From assembly GCA_017619585.1 (NCBI GenBank), contig JAFZSA010000042.1, forward strand, positions 1 through 64,000: a stretch of 64,000 bases of DNA. Direction: 5' to 3'. The notes under the pieces were generated by a model. It was not told the origin of the DNA. It searched no databases and saw only the letters and a list, made by a program, of their open reading frames with translations. Shown piece after piece: positions 7,864 through 15,815 of this stretch; position 1 is the first letter of the stretch; each line of letters opens with the position of its first letter. The translations under genes and the position numbers were made by a program. Origin of the DNA: Bacteroidaceae bacterium. Its GTDB lineage: Bacteria > Bacteroidota > Bacteroidia > Bacteroidales > Bacteroidaceae.

Positions 7864-9387
7864 ATGAAGACAAAAAGTCTGGTACTTTTCTTTATGGCAA
7901 TTCTTTGCCTGACTTTGGCTGCTTGTATGGGAGCTAACTCCAATGCTAATGCAGTTGGAGGCGAACTGACAGGAGTCAGAGGTGCTGCAATGTCTGAACC
8001 AACACCATACGGTATGGTGGCTGTTCACAAGGGATCACTGAAGATTGGTCTGCAGGAGAACGATACGCTGTGGGGCGCAGACTTCCCTTTGAGAGACATC
8101 AGTGTGGACGGATTCTGGATGGACGAACACGAGGTTAGCAATGCCAAGTACCGTCAGTTTGTAAACTGGGTACGCGACAGTATTATCCGTGAGCGTCTGG
8201 CAGACCCCAACTATGCTGGCGACGAAACCTATAAGATAACAGAAGATAAGGAAGGTAACGAGATTACACCTTACCTGAACTGGAGCAAACCTATTCCCTG
8301 GCGTAGAGCCAACGAGGATGAGGACCGTGCTATCCAGAGCGTATATGTTATTCATCCCATCGACGGCACAAAGATGCTGGACGCCAAACAGATGAACTAT
8401 CGCTACGAAATCTACGACTATGTAGCTGCCGCCCAGCGTAAGTACCGTCTGGATCCTGAAGAGCGCGACCTGAATACAGACCACGCTGTCAACAGAGAGC
8501 AGGTAATGATCAGCAAGGATACTGCATGGATTGATGATGACGGTAAGATTATCCGTCAGACCATCACACGCCCATTGAGCGGACCATGGGACTTCCTGAA
8601 CACATACATCGTAAATATCTATCCTGACACCACATGTTGGGTTAACGACTTCCAGAATGCTGATAATGAACGCTACATGAAGCTCTACTTCAGTAACCCT
8701 GCCTATGATGACTATCCTGTAGTAGGAATCTCATGGGATCAGGCCAATGCTTTCTGCGCATGGCGTACCAACTTCCTGATGAAGGGCTTGGGCGGTTATG
8801 CCAAGCAGATTCAACGCTATCGTCTGCCCAGCGAGGTGGAATGGGAGTATGCTGCTCGCGGCAAGGAGGGCAACCCCTTCCCCTGGACAAGTGCTGAGGT
8901 GAAGAGCGACAAGGGTTGCTACTATGCCAACTTCAAGCCCGACCGCGGTAACTACACCAAGGACGGTAGCCTTATCACCAGTAAATGCGGTATCTTCAGT
9001 GCTAACAGCAACGGTCTGTATGATATGGCAGGTAACGTAGCTGAATGGACAAGCACTGTTTATACAGAAGCCGGTGTAGAGAGCATGAGCGATATGAACC
9101 CCGACCTGAAGTACAATGCTGCCAAGGAGGACCCCTACCGTCTGAAGAAGAAGAGTGTAAGAGGTGGTTCCTGGAAGGATCCTGAAAGTATGATCCGAAG
9201 CGCCTGGCGTTCTTATGAATACCAGAACCAGCCTCGTTGCTACATAGGCTTCCGCTGCGTCCGTACTATGGTGAACGACAGAGGCAATGCAGGTGCCGTC
9301 AAACCAGGAAAGGCAAGCAGCAAGGGCGGAAAGAGCAAGTCCTCATCTGGCGGCCCCACCGTAAGCACAAGAAAGACAAGGAGATAA
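7864..9387 (+). CDS. gldK: T9SS lipoprotein GldK/PorK
   Basis: 507 residues. The signal peptide ends in a lipobox (L-A-A-C, Cys21), so it is an outer-membrane lipoprotein. The body is an FGE-sulfatase (formylglycine-generating-enzyme-like) fold: F-W-M-D-E-H-E-V-S-N-A-x-Y-R-Q-F near residue 80, Y-R-L-P-S-E-V-E-W-E-Y-A-A-R-G near 320, M-A-G-N-V-A-E-W-T near 390 and R-G-G-S-W-K near 435, ending in a basic Ser/Lys-rich tail. The GldK/PorK members of this fold are structural: they form the periplasmic ring of the T9SS with GldN/PorN. GldJ has the same fold, but the position between porP and gldL favours GldK. Confidence 0.93.
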   Translation: MKTKSLVLFFMAILCLTLAACMGANSNANAVGGELTGVRGAAMSEPTPYGMVAVHKGSLKIGLQENDTLWGADFPLRDISVDGFWMDEHEVSNAKYRQFVNWVRDSIIRERLADPNYAGDETYKITEDKEGNEITPYLNWSKPIPWRRANEDEDRAIQSVYVIHPIDGTKMLDAKQMNYRYEIYDYVAAAQRKYRLDPEERDLNTDHAVNREQVMISKDTAWIDDDGKIIRQTITRPLSGPWDFLNTYIVNIYPDTTCWVNDFQNADNERYMKLYFSNPAYDDYPVVGISWDQANAFCAWRTNFLMKGLGGYAKQIQRYRLPSEVEWEYAARGKEGNPFPWTSAEVKSDKGCYYANFKPDRGNYTKDGSLITSKCGIFSANSNGLYDMAGNVAEWTSTVYTEAGVESMSDMNPDLKYNAAKEDPYRLKKKSVRGGSWKDPESMIRSAWRSYEYQNQPRCYIGFRCVRTMVNDRGNAGAVKPGKASSKGGKSKSSSGGPTVSTRKTRR

Positions 9388-9394
9388 AAAACAT

Positions 9395-9456
9395 GGCGGC
9401 CCAATAACCCTCGTAATAACGATATAACGTCATAACGTCATAACGGAAAGGCCGCC
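9395..9456. repeat. GGCGGCC...GGCCGCC element 3 (gldK-gldL gap)
   Basis: GGCGGCC at 9395-9401 and GGCCGCC at 9450-9456 enclose NNATAACG octamers (TAATAACG, ATATAACG, TCATAACG, TCATAACG). It starts 7 nt after the gldK stop and fills most of the gap. Confidence 0.88.
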
Positions 9457-9491
9457 AAAACAAAAAATAAAGAAAACAAATACAAACAAAT

Positions 9492-10349
9492 ATGAATCCT
9501 ATAGCCAAATTACAAAAGTGGATGGACTCCCCATATGGCCAAGTCTTTATGAACTACTCCTACAGCTGGGGAGCATCAGTCGTCATTCTGGGAGCATTGT
9601 TTAAACTGACACATATCCAAGGAGCTAATGTCATGCTTTGGATAGGTATGATTGTTGAGGCGATTGTATTCTTCATCTCTGGTTTTGAGAAGACATACGA
9701 CAAGGTTCCCAAATCAGAGGGAGCTTCAGTTGCAGGCGGACAGACCGTTGTGGTAGCTGGTGGCGGCGCACCATTGCCTGAAGGAGCAGAAATCCCGGAA
9801 GGTCCTATCGTAATAGGCGGCGGTGCACCCGTTATAGCTGGCGGTGCTCCTGTAGGTAACATAGATCCGGATGCTTTGGCAGCAGGAACAGGATTAAGTG
9901 CTGCAGCAGCCAACTTGGCAGCAGCCGGACAGGCAGCAGCTCAGGCACAGCTGGCACTGGAGCAGATTCAGAATGGTGGTCCAGCCATCGATCCCAACCA
10001 GATCAAGGCTACAGATCCCGCTGTGATAGAAGAAGCCGTAAAGAACTATGCCGAGGAATTGACAGAACTGACAGAGGTGCTGGGTCGCGTAAAGGCACAG
10101 GCTGCACGCATGAGTACAGACAGCGAGGAGATGGAGAACCTGAACCGGACACTTACCGGTATTGCCACCGTTTACGAACTGCAGCTGCGTAACATCAGCA
10201 AGCAGGTCAGCACCATCGAGCAGATTGACGAGCAGACACGTAAGATGGCACAGCAGATTCAGGAACTGAACGAGGTTTACAGCCGTATGATCAAGGCATT
10301 AACCGTTAACATGGGACCCGCCGTTTCCGGAGTGAAGGAAGAAGAGTGA
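9492..10349 (+). CDS. gldL: T9SS inner-membrane motor protein GldL/PorL
   Basis: 285 residues. The start ATG 9492 gives the typical GldL N-terminus with two transmembrane helices: about residues 18-36 (S-W-G-A-S-V-V-I-L-G-A-L-F-K) and 41-60 (V-M-L-W-I-G-M-I-V-E-A-I-V-F-F). Between them sits K-L-T-H-I-Q-G. A Gly/Ala/Pro-rich linker (about 78-155) leads to a long coiled-coil C-terminus. GldL and GldM form the proton-driven motor that powers T9SS export and, in gliding species, movement. The linker is long and low in complexity. Its TGA stop is directly followed by GGCGGCC element 4. Confidence 0.93.
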   Translation: MNPIAKLQKWMDSPYGQVFMNYSYSWGASVVILGALFKLTHIQGANVMLWIGMIVEAIVFFISGFEKTYDKVPKSEGASVAGGQTVVVAGGGAPLPEGAEIPEGPIVIGGGAPVIAGGAPVGNIDPDALAAGTGLSAAAANLAAAGQAAAQAQLALEQIQNGGPAIDPNQIKATDPAVIEEAVKNYAEELTELTEVLGRVKAQAARMSTDSEEMENLNRTLTGIATVYELQLRNISKQVSTIEQIDEQTRKMAQQIQELNEVYSRMIKALTVNMGPAVSGVKEEE

Positions 10350-10404
10350 GGCGGCCCCAGAGAATGTCGAAATAACGATATAACGTAATAACGAAACGGC
10401 CACC
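10350..10404. repeat. GGCGGCC...GGCCACC element 4 (gldL-gldM gap)
   Basis: Starts on the base after the gldL TGA. GGCGGCC is paired with GGCCACC (one mismatch), enclosing AAATAACG, ATATAACG and TAATAACG octamers. A TTTTGAAT-type octamer run (about 10437-10470) follows before gldM. Confidence 0.85.
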
Positions 10405-10476
10405 CATCGACATTAATGATAATTACGAATTCCGACCTTTGAATTTTGAATTTATAATTTTTGAATTTAAATCAAG

Positions 10477-12042
10477 ATGCCTATACAGAAGAAGAGGATG
10501 TCTCCTCGCCAAAAAATGATAAACCTGATGTACTTGGTACTGATGGCCATGCTGGCCCTGAACGTATCAAGCGATGTACTGAATGGTTTCTCTTTGGTGT
10601 CGGACAGTCTGAATAAATCAACACAGAATGCCAGTCATGTAAACAATGACATTTACAATACCTTCGAGGAGCAGATGAAGAACAACCCCACAAAGGTAAA
10701 GCAATGGTATGACAAGGCTCAGTATGTGCGTGCCATCAGCGACTCCATCTACAATCTGGCAGAGGAACTGAAAATTGCTATCGTAAAGAAGAGTGATGGC
10801 GAAGAGGCTGATGTGAACGATATCAAGAACCGTGAAGACCTGGAGGCAAGTACCCAGATTATGCTGGCACCAGTAACAGGACGTGGCAAGGAACTCTACA
10901 AGGCCATCAACAGCTATCGCGAGAGAATAGTGAAGATGGTAACGGATAAGGAGAAGAAGGAAATAATCTCAAGCAACCTGAGCACTGAGGTTCCTGCTAA
11001 AGGACGTCTGATGGGAAAGAACTGGCAGGAATACATGTTCGAGAACATGCCCACCGCTGCCGCCGTTACCTTGTTGACAAAGTTACAAAGCGATGTACGC
11101 TATGCTGAGGGAGAGGTATTGCATAACCTCATCAGCAATGTGGACATAAAGGATATCCGCGTAAACCAGCTGAATGCCTACGTTATCCCAAGCTCACAGA
11201 CCGTAGTTCAGGGCGGACGCTTCACCGCTCAGATTATCATGGCAGCCGTGGATACCACACGCCGCCCCACCATCTATATTGGCGGACAACCTATCAAGAG
11301 CGATAAGGGACTTTACGAAACAGTTTGCAACAAAACCGGAGACTTTACCCTGAACGGCTTCATTGAGATGCTGAACGGAAACGGCGAGAAGGTAAAACGT
11401 GAGTTCTCTCAGAAATATACGGTTGTAGCTCCCAGTGCTACTGTTAGTGCCGACATCATGAACGTGCTCTATGCCGGCTATGACAACCCAATGAGCGTTT
11501 CTGTTCCAGGCATTCCAAGCAATAAGCTACATGTCAGCATGACAGGCGGATCACTCACCCAGAAAGGCGACGGCCATTACATTGCCCGTCCTACTACTCC
11601 TGGAGGAGAAGCTGTCATCACAGTATCAGCACAGAACGAGGGACGTACACAAGAAATGGGTAAGTTTACCTTCCGTATTAGGAAACTACCCGATCCTATG
11701 GCCTTTATAGCATATTCCGACGGACAGGGAGGCAAAAACCACTTCAAGGGCGGAGCCATAAGCAAACAGATTATAATGGGTACTGAAGGCATCGGCGCTG
11801 CCATTGATGACGGTCTGCTGAACATTACCTTCCGTGTACAAGGCTTTGAGACAGTCTTCTACGATGCAATGGGTAATGCCGTTCCATTCAAGAGTAACGG
11901 AGCCAACTTTACCGAACAACAGAAGAATCAGATCAGAGGCTTGGCACGTAACAAGCGATTCTATATCACAGATGTCCGTGCTGTTGGACCTGACGGAATA
12001 GAAAGAACCCTGGATGGGGCAATGCAAGTTATCATCAAATAG
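10477..12042 (+). CDS. gldM: T9SS periplasm-spanning protein GldM/PorM
   Basis: 521 residues. A basic N-terminus (M-P-I-Q-K-K-R-M-S-P-R-Q-K) leads into one transmembrane helix (about 14-33, M-I-N-L-M-Y-L-V-L-M-A-M-L-A-L-N). The long periplasmic part starts with an alpha-helical domain (about 40-225) and continues as beta-rich domains (A-Y-V-I-P-S-S-Q-T-V-V-Q-G-G, then repeated Ig-like strands). This is the standard GldM layout, in which the periplasmic domains reach from the GldL motor to the GldK/N ring. The length matches the family (about 510-520). The stop TAG overlaps a C-rich palindrome at 12042. Confidence 0.95.
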   Translation: MPIQKKRMSPRQKMINLMYLVLMAMLALNVSSDVLNGFSLVSDSLNKSTQNASHVNNDIYNTFEEQMKNNPTKVKQWYDKAQYVRAISDSIYNLAEELKIAIVKKSDGEEADVNDIKNREDLEASTQIMLAPVTGRGKELYKAINSYRERIVKMVTDKEKKEIISSNLSTEVPAKGRLMGKNWQEYMFENMPTAAAVTLLTKLQSDVRYAEGEVLHNLISNVDIKDIRVNQLNAYVIPSSQTVVQGGRFTAQIIMAAVDTTRRPTIYIGGQPIKSDKGLYETVCNKTGDFTLNGFIEMLNGNGEKVKREFSQKYTVVAPSATVSADIMNVLYAGYDNPMSVSVPGIPSNKLHVSMTGGSLTQKGDGHYIARPTTPGGEAVITVSAQNEGRTQEMGKFTFRIRKLPDPMAFIAYSDGQGGKNHFKGGAISKQIIMGTEGIGAAIDDGLLNITFRVQGFETVFYDAMGNAVPFKSNGANFTEQQKNQIRGLARNKRFYITDVRAVGPDGIERTLDGAMQVIIK

Positions 12043-12069
12043 ACCTCCCGCCCCCTTTAGGGGGAGGGA
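12042..12069. repeat. C-rich palindrome abutting the gldM stop
   Basis: Core CCCCCTTTAGGGGG, beginning on the G of the TAG codon as at porP. It is followed up to gldN by an A/G-rich run of ATGA-type words (GAATGA, AAATGA, AAATGAC). Confidence 0.85.
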
Positions 12070-12115
12070 ATGAAGAATGAGAAATGAAAAATGACGAAAT
12101 GAAAACATGAAAGAT

Positions 12116-13195
12116 ATGAAACGTACACTATTCATAATAGCAGCATCTTTGCTGACAGGAAGTATGGCATTTGCACAGCCAGCTAAACGTCGTACAACAA
12201 CCACGGCAAGCCCAACTGCTACAACATCAGCAGCCAGACCGAATAGCCAAGACCGTGCATCTCTGCAATTCCCTACATCGGCAACAATGCCAGAGGATGT
12301 GGTTTGGAAGCGTGATATCTACCGCCAGCTTGATCTGATGAAAGATAAGAACGCCCCGCTATACTACCCTGTAGAGCCCATAGGCAAGCAAGTGAACCTG
12401 TTCACCTATTTGTTCCGTCTGATTCAGACAGGACGCGTAACGGCCTATACCTATAAGTTGGATGGTAACGAATCATTCGAGGAAAAAGACAAACTAAGCG
12501 TAAAGGATCTGCTGGAACGCTATAACATCTATTACGAGGAGAAAGACGGAAAGATTGTGGTGGCTGACGCCGATGTGCCCAGTGCAGAGGCTAAACGCTA
12601 CTACATTAAGGAGAGTGTCTATCTGGATCAGCGCACAGGGACCTTTAGTACCAAGGTTACAGCTCTCTGCCCCATTCTGATGCGTGGAGCAGATGAGTTC
12701 AGTACAGATGTAGAAGCAACTCCCTACCCTCTCTTCTGGCTGAAGTATGATGATATTGCACCATGGCTGTCTAAACTGCCTATGATGGGTAGCAACCTGA
12801 ATAACGTATCCAACATGACAGCGGATGACTATTTTACCCTGAACCGCTACGAGGGTAAAATCTACAAGACAAATAATCTGCAAGGTAAGATTCTGGCTAA
12901 TTACTGCGAGACTGACAGCGCCATGAAGAAGGAACAGCAGCGTATTGAGAAGCAGATTGTTGACTTCGAAGAAGGCGTTTGGGGACATGAGATTATAGAC
13001 AGTACCAAGTTAGACAGTATAGCTCTGGCTGAAGCAGCTGCACCTAAGGCAACAAAGAAATCCGGAAGTGTCTGGGGAAAACGTACCAAGACTCCTACAG
13101 CAACAACTACGACGCCCTCAAAGAGCACAACCGGGGCAAAGAAAGAGCCAGCACCTGCAGCTCCTCGTGTGAGCGCACGCAGACAGAGAAGATAA
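12116..13195 (+). CDS. gldN: T9SS ring protein GldN/PorN
   Basis: 359 residues from ATG 12116 (MKRTLFIIAASLLTGSMAFAQ, a clear signal peptide); an in-frame ATG at 12107 would add three residues. The GldN-family core runs about 60-300 and includes V-V-W-K-R-D-I-Y-R-Q-L-D-L near 65 and the central Y-P-V-E-P-I-G-K-Q-V-N-L-F. It ends in a basic Thr/Ser/Pro-rich tail. In the T9SS, GldN/PorN makes the periplasmic ring with the lipoprotein GldK. It is the last gene of the conserved block, and priA starts 9 nt after it. Confidence 0.93.
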   Translation: MKRTLFIIAASLLTGSMAFAQPAKRRTTTTASPTATTSAARPNSQDRASLQFPTSATMPEDVVWKRDIYRQLDLMKDKNAPLYYPVEPIGKQVNLFTYLFRLIQTGRVTAYTYKLDGNESFEEKDKLSVKDLLERYNIYYEEKDGKIVVADADVPSAEAKRYYIKESVYLDQRTGTFSTKVTALCPILMRGADEFSTDVEATPYPLFWLKYDDIAPWLSKLPMMGSNLNNVSNMTADDYFTLNRYEGKIYKTNNLQGKILANYCETDSAMKKEQQRIEKQIVDFEEGVWGHEIIDSTKLDSIALAEAAAPKATKKSGSVWGKRTKTPTATTTTPSKSTTGAKKEPAPAAPRVSARRQRR

Positions 13196-13204
13196 GGGGG
13201 CAAT

Positions 13205-15676
13205 ATGGCACAGTTTGCCGATGTCATACTGCCACTACCCTTAGAAGGTACCTTTACATATAGCTTACCACAGACTTTCGCCAATCTGGTTCAGGTAGGA
13301 AGTCGGATTATTGTTCCATTTGGAACAACGAAGTTCTACAGTGCCATTGTAGTTAAACTACATGACACTGTTCCTTCTTATACAACCAAGGAAGCTATGG
13401 AGTTGCTTGACAGCAGTCCTATAGTTACAACCGCACAGCTGAAGCTATGGAAGTGGATAGCTGATTACTATCTGTGTACCATTGGGGATGTATATAAGGC
13501 TGCCCTCCCCAGTGGCATGAAACTGGAGAGCGAATCCAGTGTGATGTACAATGAGGAGTTTGTAGCGGATGACACACTAACCCCGTCGGAAGAGAAAATC
13601 ATCCAGGCGCTGGAAGAGGAAACAACACTGTCACTTTCTACCCTACAGAAAAGGACAGGCATCAGGAACATCCTACCCTTGGTAAAACGACTGCTGGAGA
13701 AAGATGCTATCCATATAAAGGAGGAAGTAAAGAGAACTTATAAGCCACGTTACGCTACATACGTCAGGATTACAGAGCCCTATTTCAACGAAGAAAAACT
13801 CAACGAGACCCTTACGCAACTGAAACGTTCGGCCAAACAGGCAGAACTGTTACTGAAGTATATATCCCTGTCAGGTATATCAGCTGCACTGGCGCTACAG
13901 AACAGACAACTGCTGAAGGAGATATCCCGGCAGGAACTGATGGAAAGTACGGCATGTACACCCAGTGTACTGAAAGGACTTTGCCAAAAGGGAATTCTGG
14001 AACTGTACCAGAAACCCGTCGGACGTATCACGCAGCAGTATCTGCCAACGGAACTGGTCATGCATCCACTAAGCGAAGATCAGGCACGTGCCAAAGACGA
14101 GATAAAGGAATGTTGGAAACAAAAGGATGTCTGTCTGCTACATGGCGTAACAAGCAGCGGTAAGACAGAAGTCTATATTCACCTGATTAAGGAGATAATA
14201 GAGCAAGGTAAGCAGGTACTCTTCATGCTTCCTGAGATTGTACTGACAGCCCAATTGACGGACCGTCTGAAGCGTGTCTTCGGAGATCGCTTAGGGGTTT
14301 ACCATTCAAGATACCCTGACGCAGAACGTGTAGAGGTATATCAGAAGATGCTATCCGATGCCCCGTATGATATCATTGTGGGAGTCAGAAGCAGCATCTT
14401 TCTTCCATTCAAGAAATTAGGACTTATCATTATCGACGAGGAGCATGAAACCAGTTTTAAACAGCAGGACCCAGCCCCACGTTACCAGGCTCGCAATGTT
14501 GCACTGGTGATGGCGAAGACAGCCAAAGCCAAAACGCTGTTAGGCTCTGCTACACCCAGTCTGGAATCATATTACAATGCCAAGACTGGCAAATACGGAT
14601 TGGTTCAGCTACACAAAAGATATGGCAATGTACAACTTCCACAAATAGAAGTTGTGAACATGCGTGAGATGGCCAAGAAGAAGATGATGAACGGTCCCTT
14701 CACTCCACAACTGATAGAAAGGATAAGGGAAGCGCTGCAACAGAGCAAACAGGTCATCCTGTTCCAGAACAGACGTGGCTATGCTCCAATGATGGAATGC
14801 AAGACATGCGGATGGGTTCCCCGTTGTCAGAAATGTGATGTAAGTCTGACGCTACATAGGAATATGCGTCAGCTAACCTGTCACTACTGCGGAGCCTCCT
14901 ACCCTATCCCACAGAAATGTCCGAATTGTGAGGAACAGAATCTGATGGGAAGAGGTTATGGAACGGAACGTATTGAAGACTGCCTTCAGAATATCTTCCC
15001 AGAAGCAAGAATTGCCAGGATGGATCTGGACACAACCAGGAGCCGGCAACGATATGAGCAAATCATCTATGACTTCCAGCATTATAAGACAGATATACTG
15101 GTAGGAACACAGATGGTAACAAAAGGGTTGGACTTTGACCGTGTAAGTGTAGTCGGCATCTTAAATGCCAGCACCATGCTGTCACAGCCTGACTTCCGAA
15201 GCTACGAGCATGCTTTCCAGATGATGGAACAAGTGGCAGGGCGGGCAGGCAGGAAGAACGAGCAAGGCTATGTTGTGTTACAGACCCAGGATGTAGAGGC
15301 TTCTGCCATCAAACAGGTAGTGCAACACAACTATACAGCTATGTACAAAGAGCAGATGGAGGAAAGGAGTCTCTTCAACTACCCACCCTACTGTCGTCTG
15401 ATATACGTTTACATGAAGCACAGAGACGAGAGGGTTCTGGAAAACCTCTCAAGGGACTATGCGAACTTGCTGAAGCAGATCTTTGGACAACGAATACTGG
15501 GTCCTGACACGCCGCCTATCGCCAAGGTACAGATGATGTATATCCGCAAAATCATCGTCAAGATAGAACTGTCAGCTTCCATAGCTGAAGCACGTAAGCG
15601 GTTACGAGAGATACAACACTACGTAACCAATCTACCCCAATACAAGTCTGCCACTATCTACTATGATGTAGATTGA
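13205..15676 (+). CDS. priA: Primosomal replication-restart helicase PriA
   Basis: 823 residues. An N-terminal DNA-3'-end-binding domain (A-D-V-I-L-P-L-P-L-E-G-T-F-T-Y near residue 5) is followed by a superfamily 2 helicase. Walker A is G-V-T-S-S-G-K-T (K320), the DEEH box starts at D411, and a zinc-binding Cys cluster lies within C532-C575 (C-K-T-C-G-W, C-H-Y-C-G, C-P-N-C). Later helicase motifs include G-T-Q-M-V-T-K-G-L-D-F and Q-V-A-G-R-A-G-R. PriA reloads the replisome at stalled forks. The 9-nt gap after gldN suggests read-through from the T9SS operon, an unusual pairing of a housekeeping repair gene with a secretion operon. Confidence 0.95.
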   Translation: MAQFADVILPLPLEGTFTYSLPQTFANLVQVGSRIIVPFGTTKFYSAIVVKLHDTVPSYTTKEAMELLDSSPIVTTAQLKLWKWIADYYLCTIGDVYKAALPSGMKLESESSVMYNEEFVADDTLTPSEEKIIQALEEETTLSLSTLQKRTGIRNILPLVKRLLEKDAIHIKEEVKRTYKPRYATYVRITEPYFNEEKLNETLTQLKRSAKQAELLLKYISLSGISAALALQNRQLLKEISRQELMESTACTPSVLKGLCQKGILELYQKPVGRITQQYLPTELVMHPLSEDQARAKDEIKECWKQKDVCLLHGVTSSGKTEVYIHLIKEIIEQGKQVLFMLPEIVLTAQLTDRLKRVFGDRLGVYHSRYPDAERVEVYQKMLSDAPYDIIVGVRSSIFLPFKKLGLIIIDEEHETSFKQQDPAPRYQARNVALVMAKTAKAKTLLGSATPSLESYYNAKTGKYGLVQLHKRYGNVQLPQIEVVNMREMAKKKMMNGPFTPQLIERIREALQQSKQVILFQNRRGYAPMMECKTCGWVPRCQKCDVSLTLHRNMRQLTCHYCGASYPIPQKCPNCEEQNLMGRGYGTERIEDCLQNIFPEARIARMDLDTTRSRQRYEQIIYDFQHYKTDILVGTQMVTKGLDFDRVSVVGILNASTMLSQPDFRSYEHAFQMMEQVAGRAGRKNEQGYVVLQTQDVEASAIKQVVQHNYTAMYKEQMEERSLFNYPPYCRLIYVYMKHRDERVLENLSRDYANLLKQIFGQRILGPDTPPIAKVQMMYIRKIIVKIELSASIAEARKRLREIQHYVTNLPQYKSATIYYDVD

Positions 15677-15815
15677 CCCCCCAACCCCCTTTAGGGGGAG
15701 GGAGAGAGGTTAGCGGTTAAGGGTTAGCGGTTAGCGAAAATTTTGTATTTTGAATTTTGAAATTTGAAATTTGAATTCTTCTCCCATCCCTCCCCCTAAA
15801 GGGGGTCGGGGGGTC
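15675..15815. repeat. Inverted 29-bp C-rich arms at convergent gene ends, enclosing compound repeats
   Basis: Left arm 15675-15703 overlaps the priA stop; right arm 15787-15815 overlaps the stop of the alpha-galactosidase. The arms are reverse complements at 28 of 29 positions and each is itself palindromic. Between them lie heptamers (TTAGCGG)n at about 15710-15736 and octamers of the type TTTTGAAT at about 15738-15778. The structure could act as a bidirectional terminator. Confidence 0.85.

Noticed and set aside
15710..15736. Telomere-like TTAGCGG/TTAGGGG heptamers as a chromosome end
   Set aside because: They are short, recur at five internal sites and lie between ordinary genes.
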